Shown in pieces: positions 16,925-24,907 of a DNA stretch of 64,000 nt. Below the pieces are notes generated by a model. The model made no database searches and had not been told where the DNA came from. It was given only the letters and a program-made list of their open reading frames with translations. Numbering within the stretch: position 1 is the stretch's first letter; each line of letters opens with the position of its first letter. Made by a program: the position numbers and the translations under genes. Origin of the DNA: Acidimicrobiales bacterium (GTDB lineage: Bacteria > Actinomycetota > Acidimicrobiia > Acidimicrobiales > SZUA-35); contig JANQPB010000037.1 in NCBI GenBank assembly GCA_028285495.1, positions 1 through 64,000 on the forward strand, written 5' to 3'.

Positions 16925-16975
16925 ACCTGCGCATCTTGGCACGCCGGCGGCCGGCGAGGGCTAGCCTGGCGACCG

Positions 16976-18403
16976 GTGGCAGCGCCTCGGTTCGTCGCAG
17001 TGGTCAAGCGGGCGTGTGAGACCTCGGCGATGGTCGCGCCCGTCCTGGCCGAGCTGGCTGCCGTGGTCGACCTGGAGGTGTGGAGCCAGGACGACCCCGA
17101 GTTCCCACCGGGGATCGACGTCGGCGACGACCGCTCCCTCGAGCGGTCGTTCCGGCTCGACATCGAGACGGTGCCGACGTTGATCCGCTACGACGGCAGC
17201 GTCGAGGACGGGCGAGCCGTCGGCTGGCAGCGGTCGGCATGGGCCGAGCTGGTCGGCCGACCGCTCGGCGACGGACTGCCGGCCATGCGGCCCGGCTGCG
17301 GCTCCCGGAGCCGGGAACCCGGGATCAACGAGCAGCTGGTGGCCCGCTACGGCGACCCCGGGCTGTCGGCCCGGACCGTGGCCGTCGACGAGTGGGCCGA
17401 CCCGATCGAGATGGCCTACGACCGGGGTTGGACCGACGGCCTCCCGGTGGTGCCTCCGACCGACGCCCGGATCGTGCGCATGCTCGCCGGGACGAGCCGC
17501 CGGCCGGACGAGGTCGTCGGCGCCGTCCCGCCGAACCTGGCGTCGTGCACCGTCGAGAAGGTGGCCATCAACGCCGTCATGGCCGGCTGCCGCCCCGACT
17601 ACCTGCCCGTCGTGCTCGCCGCGGTCGAAGCGGCGCTCGATCCCCTGTTCACGATGCACGGCCTGCTGTGCACGACGTGCTTCTCCAGCCCGATCGTCGT
17701 CGTCAACGGTCCGATCGCCCGCTCGATCGGCATGAACAGCGGCATCAACGCCCTCGGTCAGGGCAATCGGGCCAACGCCACGATCGGGCGGGCCCTCCAA
17801 CTGGTCGTCCGCAACGTCGGCGGCGGCGTTCCCGGCGAGCTCGACCGGGCCACGCTCGGCGGTCCGGGGAAGTACACGTTCTGCTTCGCCGAGGACGAGA
17901 GCCACCCCGCCTGGACGCCGCTGGCGGTCGCCCGCGGCGTCGAGCCGGGGGGCAGCGCCGTGACCCTCTTCCAGGGCGACGGCGTGCAGGGGTTCATCGA
18001 CCAGCGGTCCCGGACCCCCGAGGAGCTGACCCGATCGCTGGCGATGTCGCTGGCGGCGGTCGGACACCCGAAGCTCGCCGAGTTCACCAACGCACTGCTC
18101 GTGCTCTCGCCCGAGCACCACGGCATCTTCGCCGCGGCCGGCTGGGACCGGGCCCGCATCGAGCGAGAGCTGCACGCGGCGCTCGTCCGGCCCGGCGCCG
18201 ACCTGGTCCGGGGCGCCGGCGGCGTCGGCGAGGGCATCGACCCGAGCCGGGCCGGCGAGGACGTGGCCAAGTTCTGGCCGGACGGGTTGCTGATCGCCCG
18301 GGCGGGCGGCGAGGCGGGCCTCTACTCGGCGATCTGCGCCGGTTGGACCGGGGGGCGGTTCCGGGACGAGTCCAAGCCGGTCACCATGCGGGTGCGGCCG
18401 TGA
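16976..18403 (+). CDS. Thioredoxin-fold protein fused to a conserved uncharacterised domain, partner of the UGSC selenoprotein
   Basis: A 475-residue protein. Residues 1-95 look like a thioredoxin fold (FVAVVKRACETSAMVAPVL, a VPTLIRYDG strand and turn). The usual C-x-x-C is reduced to Cys14-Glu-Thr-Ser17, so disulfide chemistry there would need another thiol. Residues about 130-475 form a domain I recognise only as conserved but unassigned, with TDGLPVVPPTDARI, Cys232-Thr-Thr-Cys235, NGPIARSIGMNSGINALGQG and GPGKYTFCFAEDESHPAW. The GTG start directly follows a short divergent gap. The last 4 bp overlap the selenoprotein gene (GTGA), implying translational coupling and a joint redox role. That role is inferred. 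Confidence 0.65.
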   Translation: MAAPRFVAVVKRACETSAMVAPVLAELAAVVDLEVWSQDDPEFPPGIDVGDDRSLERSFRLDIETVPTLIRYDGSVEDGRAVGWQRSAWAELVGRPLGDGLPAMRPGCGSRSREPGINEQLVARYGDPGLSARTVAVDEWADPIEMAYDRGWTDGLPVVPPTDARIVRMLAGTSRRPDEVVGAVPPNLASCTVEKVAINAVMAGCRPDYLPVVLAAVEAALDPLFTMHGLLCTTCFSSPIVVVNGPIARSIGMNSGINALGQGNRANATIGRALQLVVRNVGGGVPGELDRATLGGPGKYTFCFAEDESHPAWTPLAVARGVEPGGSAVTLFQGDGVQGFIDQRSRTPEELTRSLAMSLAAVGHPKLAEFTNALLVLSPEHHGIFAAAGWDRARIERELHAALVRPGADLVRGAGGVGEGIDPSRAGEDVAKFWPDGLLIARAGGEAGLYSAICAGWTGGRFRDESKPVTMRVRP

Positions 18404-18936
18404 CCGACCACCTGCGCGACCCGACGGCCGAGACCACCTCGCAGCGACGGCCGCGGGTGCCGCCGCTCGACGGCGCCGATGACCGGGTGATCGCGCTGCT
18501 CGACATCGGCAAGATGCGGGGCGACGAGTTCGTCGACCGCCTCGAGGCCAACCTGGGCGCCATCGGAATCGCCACCCGCCGCTTCCGCAAGCCGACGAAC
18601 ACCCGGGTGGCGCCGACCGAGTTGATCCAGCGCATCGCGCTGGAGTGCCACGCCGTCGTCCTCGCCCTCTCGGATTGAGGCTCGTGCACGTCGTGCAGTT
18701 CGCATGACCTCCGGACCCTCGACGACCTCGGCCTGGCCGGGGTGAACGTGATCACCGAGTCGTTCGTCGGCGCGTCCGACCTCCAGCTCGATGCCCTCGG
18801 CTTCGACGGCGCCACGGTGGTGGTCGCCCATCCGATCCAGAATCTCACGACCGCCGAGCTGGCCGCGCTGGCCGACGGCGCAACCGACGAGATCGTGGCC
18901 GCCGTCATCGCCCGGCCGACGACCGAGGCCGGCTGA
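18400..18936 (+). CDS. UGSC-family selenoprotein (in-frame UGA at codon 93)
   Basis: The frame opens at a GTG (18400) overlapping the upstream stop, and reads MTDHLRDPTAE... to the TGA at 18676-18678. After it the same frame continues G-S-C-T-S-C for 84 more codons to a second TGA at 18934. Treated as selenocysteine, codon 93 creates the U-G-S-C motif that names the known UGSC (seleno)protein family. Protein-like sequence continues on both sides (ECHAVVLALSD before; GLAGVNVITESFVGASDLQL after). The likely product is 178 residues with Sec93 and Cys96 as a redox pair, and another Cys at 99. A hairpin follows the UGA. It is read as real rather than a nonsense mutation because the motif, frame and length agree. 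Function unknown, possibly thiol or peroxide redox. selA/B/C/D must be elsewhere in the genome. Confidence 0.85.
18677..18711 (+). promoter_or_regulatory. Bacterial SECIS-like hairpin for selenocysteine insertion
   Basis: Starting in the UGA itself, GAGG (18677-18680) pairs with CCTC (18708-18711). After one bulged C, TCGTGC (18682-18687) pairs with GCATGA (18702-18707) using one G-U wobble. This leaves a 14-nt apical loop at 18688-18701 with GU dinucleotides. A competing small hairpin TGCA/TGCA (18685-18688 with 18694-18697) also exists. Placement directly downstream of the UGA fits bacterial SECIS elements read by SelB. Energies were not computed. Confidence 0.55.
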
Positions 18937-18976
18937 GTGGTGATCGGCTCGCCGCGGCCCGGGGAAAGGAGCCCGG

Positions 18977-20467
18977 ATGACCGACCTGTCGACTGAGGTG
19001 GTGGTGGTCGGGGGCGGCTCGGCCGGCGCCGTCGTCGCCGGGCGGCTGGTCGAGGCCGACGTCGACGTCGTGCTGGTCGAGGCCGGCCCCGACTACGGCC
19101 CGTTCGTCGACGGCCGCTGGCCGGCGGAGATCCTCGACGCGACGGCCCTGGCCACGACCCACGACTGGGGCTACCACTCGGGCCCGATCCCCGGGCGGGA
19201 GCCCTGGAGCCGGGAGCGGGCCCGGATCCTCGGGGGTTGCTCGGCCCACAACGGCGCCATCGCCGCCGTCGGCCACGCCAGCGACTACGACGGTTGGGGC
19301 CTGCCCGGCTGGTCGACCGACGAGCTCCGCCCGTTCGTGGCCGCAGCGCTGGAACGGATGCGGGTCCGGACCTATGCCGACGCCGAGGCGACCCCGTTCC
19401 ACGCCCGCTGCCTCGACGCCGCCCGGTCGGCCGGGTGGCGGATCGCCAGCGACCTGTGTGATCTCGACGCCAACGAGGGTTTCGGCCTCGAGACGGTCAA
19501 CGTGGTCGACGGGGTCCGGTGGAACACGGCGTTCGCCTACCTCGACCCGGTGCGCCACTCCCCCGGCCTCCGCATCGTCGCCGAGACCGTCGTCGACCGC
19601 GTCGAGCGAGGTGCGTCCGGCTGGTCGGTGTCCCTCGCCGACCGGTCGACCTCGGCGGGGACCGACGATGTGCGATCGATCACCGCCGACGCCGTCATCC
19701 TCGCCGCCGGCGTGTACGGCACACCGTCGATCCTGCAGCGGTCCGGCGTCGGTGATCCCGATCGACTTCGATCGGTCGGGGTCGAACCGGTCGTCGAGTC
19801 GCCGCTGGTCGGTGCCAACCTCCACGACCATCCGATGGTCAACGCCGGGCGCGAGCTGACGCCGGGACTGCGGACCGAGATCGATGAGGCGGTCCGCCGT
19901 GGGTTCGTGCCCGAGGAGCAGACGCTCGGCAAGGCCCGCTCGAGCCGTGCCACCGACGGGATCTTCGATCTGCACCTGTTCCCGGTGTGCGCCTCGGCCC
20001 AGACGACGCTGACCGGCGGGCGGGCCCTGGTCGAGGTGGCCTGCATGACTCCGGCGAGCCGTGGCCAGGTCCACATCGCGTCCCCCGATCCGTCACAGGC
20101 GCCACACATCGACCATGGCTATCTCACCGACCCGTCGGCTCACGACCTGACCGTGCTGCGCGACGGTCTGGCCATGGCCGAGGAGCTGCTCGGCCAGCCG
20201 GCGCTGGCCGCCGCCCTGGTGCCCGAGCGACCGCGAGACGTCGACGACGAGGCCATCCACCGGGACGTGCAGCACTACTTCCACCCGGTCGGCACGACGC
20301 CGATGGGCACGGATCCCGCCACGTCGGTCTGCGACCATCGGGGCCGGGTCAACGGGCTCGACGGGCTGGTCGTCGCCGATGTCTCCCTGATGCCGCAGAT
20401 CCCCCGGGCGAACACCAACATCCCGGCGGTGATGATCGGCGAGCGGATCGCGGACCTGCTGACGTGA
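18977..20467 (+). CDS. GMC-family FAD oxidoreductase
   Basis: A 496-residue glucose-methanol-choline oxidoreductase. The FAD fold is VVVGGGSAGAVVAGRLVE at about residues 9-26. ARILGGCSAHNGAIAAVGHASDYDGW matches the first GMC signature and GTPSILQRSGVGDP the second. The C-terminal active-site region is HYFHPVGTTPMG (catalytic His) and NTNIPAVMIGERIA. It oxidises an alcohol, probably with oxygen or another acceptor. An AAAGGAG site precedes the ATG. It follows the selenoprotein by 40 bp and overlaps the next gene by 4 bp, so these cistrons are probably one transcript. Confidence 0.88.
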   Translation: MTDLSTEVVVVGGGSAGAVVAGRLVEADVDVVLVEAGPDYGPFVDGRWPAEILDATALATTHDWGYHSGPIPGREPWSRERARILGGCSAHNGAIAAVGHASDYDGWGLPGWSTDELRPFVAAALERMRVRTYADAEATPFHARCLDAARSAGWRIASDLCDLDANEGFGLETVNVVDGVRWNTAFAYLDPVRHSPGLRIVAETVVDRVERGASGWSVSLADRSTSAGTDDVRSITADAVILAAGVYGTPSILQRSGVGDPDRLRSVGVEPVVESPLVGANLHDHPMVNAGRELTPGLRTEIDEAVRRGFVPEEQTLGKARSSRATDGIFDLHLFPVCASAQTTLTGGRALVEVACMTPASRGQVHIASPDPSQAPHIDHGYLTDPSAHDLTVLRDGLAMAEELLGQPALAAALVPERPRDVDDEAIHRDVQHYFHPVGTTPMGTDPATSVCDHRGRVNGLDGLVVADVSLMPQIPRANTNIPAVMIGERIADLLT

Positions 20468-21252
20468 CGATCCCCGCGGCCATCGACGCCACCGCCCATC
20501 CGATCGACGACGAGCGCTACGCCGCCTCGTGTCGCTCCGAGCTGGAGCGGGGCGGGGCGCTGGTGCTGGCGGGGTTCTTCCGCCCGGACGCCATCGCCGA
20601 GATCGTCGACCAGTCGGCCGGTCGGGAGGGCGATGCGTTCTATGCGGACTCGACCCACAACGTCTACCTCACGCCGCCGGACCCGACGCTCGGGGACGAC
20701 CATCCCCACAACCGCCAGGTGGCGAGCACGAAGGGGCTGATCGCCGATGACCAGATCCCCGCCGACTCGCCTCTCCGGACGGTCTACGACGACCGGACGT
20801 TCCGGGCGTTCCTCTGCCTGGTCCTCGGCATCGACGAGATCCATCCCTACGCCGACGAGCTGTCGTCGATCAACGTCCACTTCGCCCCGGACGGCCGCGA
20901 GCTCGGCTGGCACTTCGACAACTCGTCGTTCCCCGTCACGATGCTGCTCCAGGCCCCGCAGGCCGGCGGGGTCGTCGAGTACGTGGCGTCGGTTCGCGAT
21001 GCCGACGCCGGCGACATGGCCTACGAGCGGGTCGAGGCCATCCTCGACGGTCGCGAGCCGGTGCGGACGCTCGATTTCGATCCGGGCGACCTGGTGCTGT
21101 TCCGCGGCCGGGACTCGCTGCACCGCGTCACCCCGACCCGGGGAGCGGTCACCCGCCTGCTCGTCGTGTTCGCCTACAACGACCGGCCCGGGGTCGGTCT
21201 CTCGGCCTCGGCACTCGGGACCTTCTACGGGCGCACGGGCCGAGGCGGCTGA
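20464..21252 (+). CDS. BesD/HalD-family-like Fe(II)/2-oxoglutarate oxygenase with an intact HxD triad
   Basis: A 262-residue jelly-roll non-heme iron enzyme. It shares the pattern HNVYLTPPDP...STKGLIADDQIP...YADELSSINVHF that I associate with the BesD/HalD amino-acid halogenase family and its hydroxylase relatives. Halogenases of that family replace the metal-binding carboxylate with Gly (HxG). Here the motif is His150-Phe-Asp152 (GWHFDNSSF), with distal His220 in RDSLHRVTP and Arg231 as a candidate 2OG contact. I therefore predict hydroxylation, not chlorination, perhaps of a free amino acid. The GTG start overlaps the GMC stop, so the two may act in sequence. Confidence 0.75.
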   Translation: MTIPAAIDATAHPIDDERYAASCRSELERGGALVLAGFFRPDAIAEIVDQSAGREGDAFYADSTHNVYLTPPDPTLGDDHPHNRQVASTKGLIADDQIPADSPLRTVYDDRTFRAFLCLVLGIDEIHPYADELSSINVHFAPDGRELGWHFDNSSFPVTMLLQAPQAGGVVEYVASVRDADAGDMAYERVEAILDGREPVRTLDFDPGDLVLFRGRDSLHRVTPTRGAVTRLLVVFAYNDRPGVGLSASALGTFYGRTGRGG

Positions 21253-21319
21253 TCGGCCGGTGGTCGGAGCAGGAACAGGTCCTGCACGTCGTCGAAGACG
21301 GTGGCCGGCCACCGGGCCA

Positions 21320-21780
21320 GGGGCGACTGAGTTCCTGGCCCGACCGCGGCGACGGCGTCGACCCCGGACGACACCAGCTCGTCCTCGGTCCGACCGGCCT
21401 CGGGGAAGCGCACCATGGTCGGCTCCCGACGCCACGCGCCGGTCAGGGCGAGGTAGCCGCAGTCCCGGCCCACGACCTCGACGATGAAGATGCGGTCGTT
21501 GGCCCGGCGGTGTCGGAGCTCTCGTCGCAGGCGTCGACGATCGTGTTCTCGGCGGTGTCGGCACCGATCGAGAGGCTCGTCAGGGCGACGTCGTCGTCGA
21601 TCGACGCCGGGATCCCGATCACCCGGACCGGCCATCCCGGCGCCTCGGCCGGTCGCTCAGGTGGAGGGCGCCCGTCGGGGATCCGTTGCCGCCGATGACC
21701 ACGAGCCCGGTCACGGCGTCGAGCGTCAGCGGCTCGAGGTGGGACCCCGACTCGCTGCGGACCACGCTCAGGCTGTCACA
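21320..21780 (-). pseudogene. Decayed 6-phosphofructokinase
   Basis: Three minus-strand frames hold successive pieces of a phosphofructokinase. They are LDAVTGLVVIGGNGSPTGAL (frame one), then WPVRVIGIPASIDDDVALTS and LSIGADTAENTIVDACD (frame two), then RIFIVEVVGRDCGYLALTGA and the following EPTMVRFPEAG (frame three). The order and spacing match PFK: the GGDGS loop, the PxSIDND catalytic region and the MGRxxGYLA motif. At least two frameshifts separate them. The N-terminal nucleotide-binding start and most of the C-terminal half are missing. Even without the shifts it would be truncated, so this is a relic rather than an error-broken intact gene. Confidence 0.75.
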
Positions 21781-22675
21781 GCAGGGCCGTCGGCCGCAGG
21801 ACCGACCGGCCCCGCCGCCGTGGCCCCCGCCGGAGCCGGAGGGGCCATCGCGGCCGGAAGCGGCGGTCGAGACCGGCCTCGGCGACGATCCCGTCACACG
21901 CCTCCCGGACGGCGGGCGCGACCGCGCCCCGGTCGAGCACGACGGCGAGGTGGCCGAGCGCCAACTCGGTGGTGCGCCCGCCGGCCACCAGTGCGGCCAG
22001 CTCCCGCTGGAGGCTCGGCGACACGACGCGGTCCTTCGCCGTGAGCAGGACCCTCGCCGGGACCGGACGGGCGCCGACCCAGGGCCGGCTGTCGAAGTCG
22101 GCGAGCGACCGCACGGCGTGGTGGACGTCCCTGGCCGAGTTGCCGAGCAACGGCAGCCGGCTGCTCTGGTGGCGTCCGGCCTCGGCCAGCAGCCGGGTGA
22201 GGAGCTCGGATCCAGGGGGGAGGTCGAACCGGGCTGCGGTGGCGAGCAGCACGAGCCCGGCCACCCGCCGGTTGTGGCGGCGCCAGGTCAGCTGCCCGAT
22301 GGCCCCACCCATCGAGTACCCGACGAGCACCGCCCGCCGGATCCCGAGCACGTCGAGGAGCGAGGCGACGTCGTCGGCGCAGTCCTCGAGTGAGAAGGGC
22401 TCGTGCGGTCGGATGCCACGGCCGTGGCCCCGGTGATCGATGGCGACGACCCGGAACCGCTCGGCCAGCGGTTCCATGACCGGATCCCAGTTCAACGCGC
22501 CGTTCGCCGCCAGACCGTGGAGCAGGACGATGGTCGGGGCCCGGGGGCTCGGACCGGGCCGATCGATGGCCCAGGTGACGCCGCGGCCCGGGAGCTCGAC
22601 GCTCCGCCAGCCGGGCGACGCCGGCGCGGCGTCCGTGCGACGTCTCCTGGAGATCGCCAGCCGAGGCCTGCCCAC
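21776..22675 (-). CDS. Alpha/beta hydrolase
   Basis: A 299-residue hydrolase with IVLLHGLAANGALNWDPV (oxyanion loop), VVAIDHRGHGRGIR, the nucleophile elbow GYSMGGAIGQ (Ser), the acid in TAKDRVVSP and a C-terminal His in ALGHLAVVL. The triad is complete. I start at the GTG at 22675 because the upstream frame is antisense to the neighbouring GNAT gene. The last 20 or so residues are Arg-rich and run into the edge of the phosphofructokinase relic, so the natural C-terminus may have changed. Substrate unknown, probably an ester or lactone. Confidence 0.75.
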   Translation of the reverse strand: MGRPRLAISRRRRTDAAPASPGWRSVELPGRGVTWAIDRPGPSPRAPTIVLLHGLAANGALNWDPVMEPLAERFRVVAIDHRGHGRGIRPHEPFSLEDCADDVASLLDVLGIRRAVLVGYSMGGAIGQLTWRRHNRRVAGLVLLATAARFDLPPGSELLTRLLAEAGRHQSSRLPLLGNSARDVHHAVRSLADFDSRPWVGARPVPARVLLTAKDRVVSPSLQRELAALVAGGRTTELALGHLAVVLDRGAVAPAVREACDGIVAEAGLDRRFRPRWPLRLRRGPRRRGRSVLRPTALL

Positions 22676-22737
22676 GGAGGGAGCGTACCGGCCGGTGACC
22701 GCGGCCCCGGGCGACGCCCGCGGCCCGGGACGTTCGC

Positions 22738-23325
22738 TCAGACGGGCACGTCGGGACGGTCGGCGTAGACGTAGCGGACCGCCGTCGGATCGGGGTTGCC
22801 CTCGTCCGGTCCGACCCAGACCCGGACCAGCCCGACCTTCTCGGCCACCCGCCAGGAACCGACGTTGTGCTCGAGCATGACGGCGACCACCGGCCACGCC
22901 GGATCAGTCTCGTTGGCCGCGGCGATCGCCGCCGCAGCCAGCTCGCTCGCATAGCCGCGACCGTGGCGCTCCGGACTCAGCCGGTAGTACAGGTTCCAGT
23001 GTCCCCGATCGGGGACCGGACGGCAGCCGCCACACCCGACGATCGGACCGCCCGGCTGCTCCCGCACCGACCAGTAGCCGAGGCCGGCCGATCGCCAGTC
23101 CTCGATGCTGGCCGCCACGCCCCGCTCCGTCTCGTCGACGGAGGTGTGGAGACCGGAGGGGAAGTGGGTCCAGACCCGGGGGTCGGCGTGGATGTGGTGC
23201 CAGCCGTCGACGTCGCCCGGCTCGACCCGATCGAGGACGAGCCGATCGGTTCGCCGGTGCTCCCACCCGCCGGCATCGTCGCCGTCGCCGACGACGTCGT
23301 CTCGAGGCTGGTTCGAGTCGGACAT
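22738..23325 (-). CDS. GNAT-family N-acetyltransferase (RimJ/RimL type)
   Basis: A 195-residue acyl-CoA-dependent acetyltransferase. TDRLVLDRVEPGDVDGW is the RimJ/RimL-like start. The acetyl-CoA-binding loop is RLSPERHGRGYASELAAAAI (R/Q-x-x-G-x-G/A form), followed by VMLEHNVGSWRVAEKVGLVRV. Targets of this group are protein N-termini, antibiotics or amino compounds, and nothing here narrows that. It lies 63 bp upstream of the alpha/beta hydrolase gene, same strand, and is divergent from the aldehyde dehydrogenase gene. Confidence 0.82.
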   Translation of the reverse strand: MSDSNQPRDDVVGDGDDAGGWEHRRTDRLVLDRVEPGDVDGWHHIHADPRVWTHFPSGLHTSVDETERGVAASIEDWRSAGLGYWSVREQPGGPIVGCGGCRPVPDRGHWNLYYRLSPERHGRGYASELAAAAIAAANETDPAWPVVAVMLEHNVGSWRVAEKVGLVRVWVGPDEGNPDPTAVRYVYADRPDVPV

Positions 23326-23439
23326 CGCACCAACGTAGACGGCGCGAAGTCCTGCGAGACCACGGTCGGCGTCGGGGGCGGCGGCCGTCGCCGTGCCGGG
23401 GTCGGTGCTGGCGGGGCCGACGACCTACAGTCGCCGGCG

Positions 23440-24885
23440 ATGACTTCGACCCACGATCAACTGCTCATCGCCGGCGAGTTCCGCACGGCCGGAGGCGACG
23501 ACGTCGTGACCGTCCTCGATCCGGCGACCGAGGAGGCGGTCGGCACGGTCCGCGCCGCCTCGGCGGTCGATGTCGGCGATGCGGTCGCCGCCGCCGAGGA
23601 CGCATCGCGTGAGCTCCGGACCCTGGATCGGAGCGCCCGCCTCTCGCTGCTCGAGTCGCTGCTGGCCGCCTACGACGACCGGACCGACGATCTCGTCGAC
23701 GCCGTGGCCGATGAGATCGGCCTGCCCGTCGACTACGCCCGCGACGTGCAGGTGGCAACCGGCCGCGTCCACATCGAGCGGACCGCGGCCGCCCTGGCCG
23801 ACTTCGCCTTCGAGCGAGCGGCGGGCCAGACCCGGGTCGTGATGGCGCCGATCGGCGTCGCCGCGCAGATCACGCCGTGGAACTGGCCCCTGACCCAGAT
23901 CGTCCTCAAGGTGGCCCCTGCGGTCGCCACCGGTTGTGCCTCGGTGCTCAAGCCGAGCGAGTTCACGCCCCGCCAGTCGGCCATCTTCGCCGAGATCGTC
24001 GCCGCCTCGGACCTGCCCGCCGGCTCGGTCGGGATGGTGACCGGGCCGGGTCCGACCGTCGGCGCCGCCCTGGTCGACGATCCTCGCGTCGGCGTGGTCA
24101 GCTTCACCGGATCGACCCGGGCCGGCAAGGAGGTGGCGGCTCGGGCGGCGACGATGGTGAAGCGGGTGGCGCTCGAGCTCGGCGGCAAGTCGGCCGCCAT
24201 CCTGCTCGACGATGCCGACGTGGCCGGAGCCGTACCGGCCATGATCGACGGCTGCTTCGACAACAACGGCCAGTCGTGTGACGCGCCGACGCGCCTGCTC
24301 GTCCCCCGGGCGATGATGGGCGCCGCCGTCGAGGCTGCGGTGGCGGCGGCCGATCGCCACGTGGTCGGCGACCCGAGGACCGACGAGGGCGTGACCCTCG
24401 GGCCGGTCATCAACCGGCGCCAGTTCGATCACGTCCAGCGGCTGATCGGCACCGCCATCGACGAGGGATCGACCCCGGCCACGGGAGGCGGCGGCCGACC
24501 GGACGGCCGGGAGCGGGGCTACTTCGTCACGCCGACCGTCTTCGCCGACGTCGACCCCGATTCCACGATCGCCATCGAGGAGGTCTTCGGCCCGGTCGCG
24601 GCGATCATCGGCTACGACACCGTCGACGAGGCCGTCGACATCGCCAACAGCTCCGACTACGGCCTGGCCGGGTACGTCCACGGCGAGGACCACGACCGGG
24701 CGGTGGCCGTGGCCGAGCGGCTCGACGTCGGCCAGGTGCAGATCAACTGTCCCGAGTGGGACGCCGACGCCCCGTTCGGTGGGCGGAAGCAGTCCGGCTA
24801 CGGCCGGGAGGGCGGGGCATGGGGCCTCGACGACTACGTCGAGCCGATCGCGCTGCTCGGCGACCGGCCCCGGGTGACCGGGTAG
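23440..24885 (+). CDS. NAD(P)+-dependent aldehyde dehydrogenase
   Basis: A 481-residue ALDH-superfamily enzyme that oxidises an aldehyde to the acid. ITPWNWPLTQIVLKVAPAVA and KPSEFTP bind the cofactor, FTGSTRAGK is the dinucleotide loop, Glu246 lies in LELGGKS, and catalytic Cys280 lies in FDNNGQSCDAPTRLLVP. FGPVAAIIGYD and the terminal PFGGRKQSGYGREGG fit. The closest pattern is the broad-specificity group near 3-succinoylsemialdehyde-pyridine dehydrogenase; the specific substrate is not readable. The ATG at 23440 gives the family length. Confidence 0.9.
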   Translation: MTSTHDQLLIAGEFRTAGGDDVVTVLDPATEEAVGTVRAASAVDVGDAVAAAEDASRELRTLDRSARLSLLESLLAAYDDRTDDLVDAVADEIGLPVDYARDVQVATGRVHIERTAAALADFAFERAAGQTRVVMAPIGVAAQITPWNWPLTQIVLKVAPAVATGCASVLKPSEFTPRQSAIFAEIVAASDLPAGSVGMVTGPGPTVGAALVDDPRVGVVSFTGSTRAGKEVAARAATMVKRVALELGGKSAAILLDDADVAGAVPAMIDGCFDNNGQSCDAPTRLLVPRAMMGAAVEAAVAAADRHVVGDPRTDEGVTLGPVINRRQFDHVQRLIGTAIDEGSTPATGGGGRPDGRERGYFVTPTVFADVDPDSTIAIEEVFGPVAAIIGYDTVDEAVDIANSSDYGLAGYVHGEDHDRAVAVAERLDVGQVQINCPEWDADAPFGGRKQSGYGREGGAWGLDDYVEPIALLGDRPRVTG

Positions 24886-24907
24886 CGGGGCCTGGCCCGC
24901 CGGCCGC

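Noticed and set aside
23338..23439. A further in-frame selenocysteine or longer start for the aldehyde dehydrogenase
   Set aside because: The upstream frame is antisense to the GNAT gene, and the ATG at 23440 gives the normal family start.
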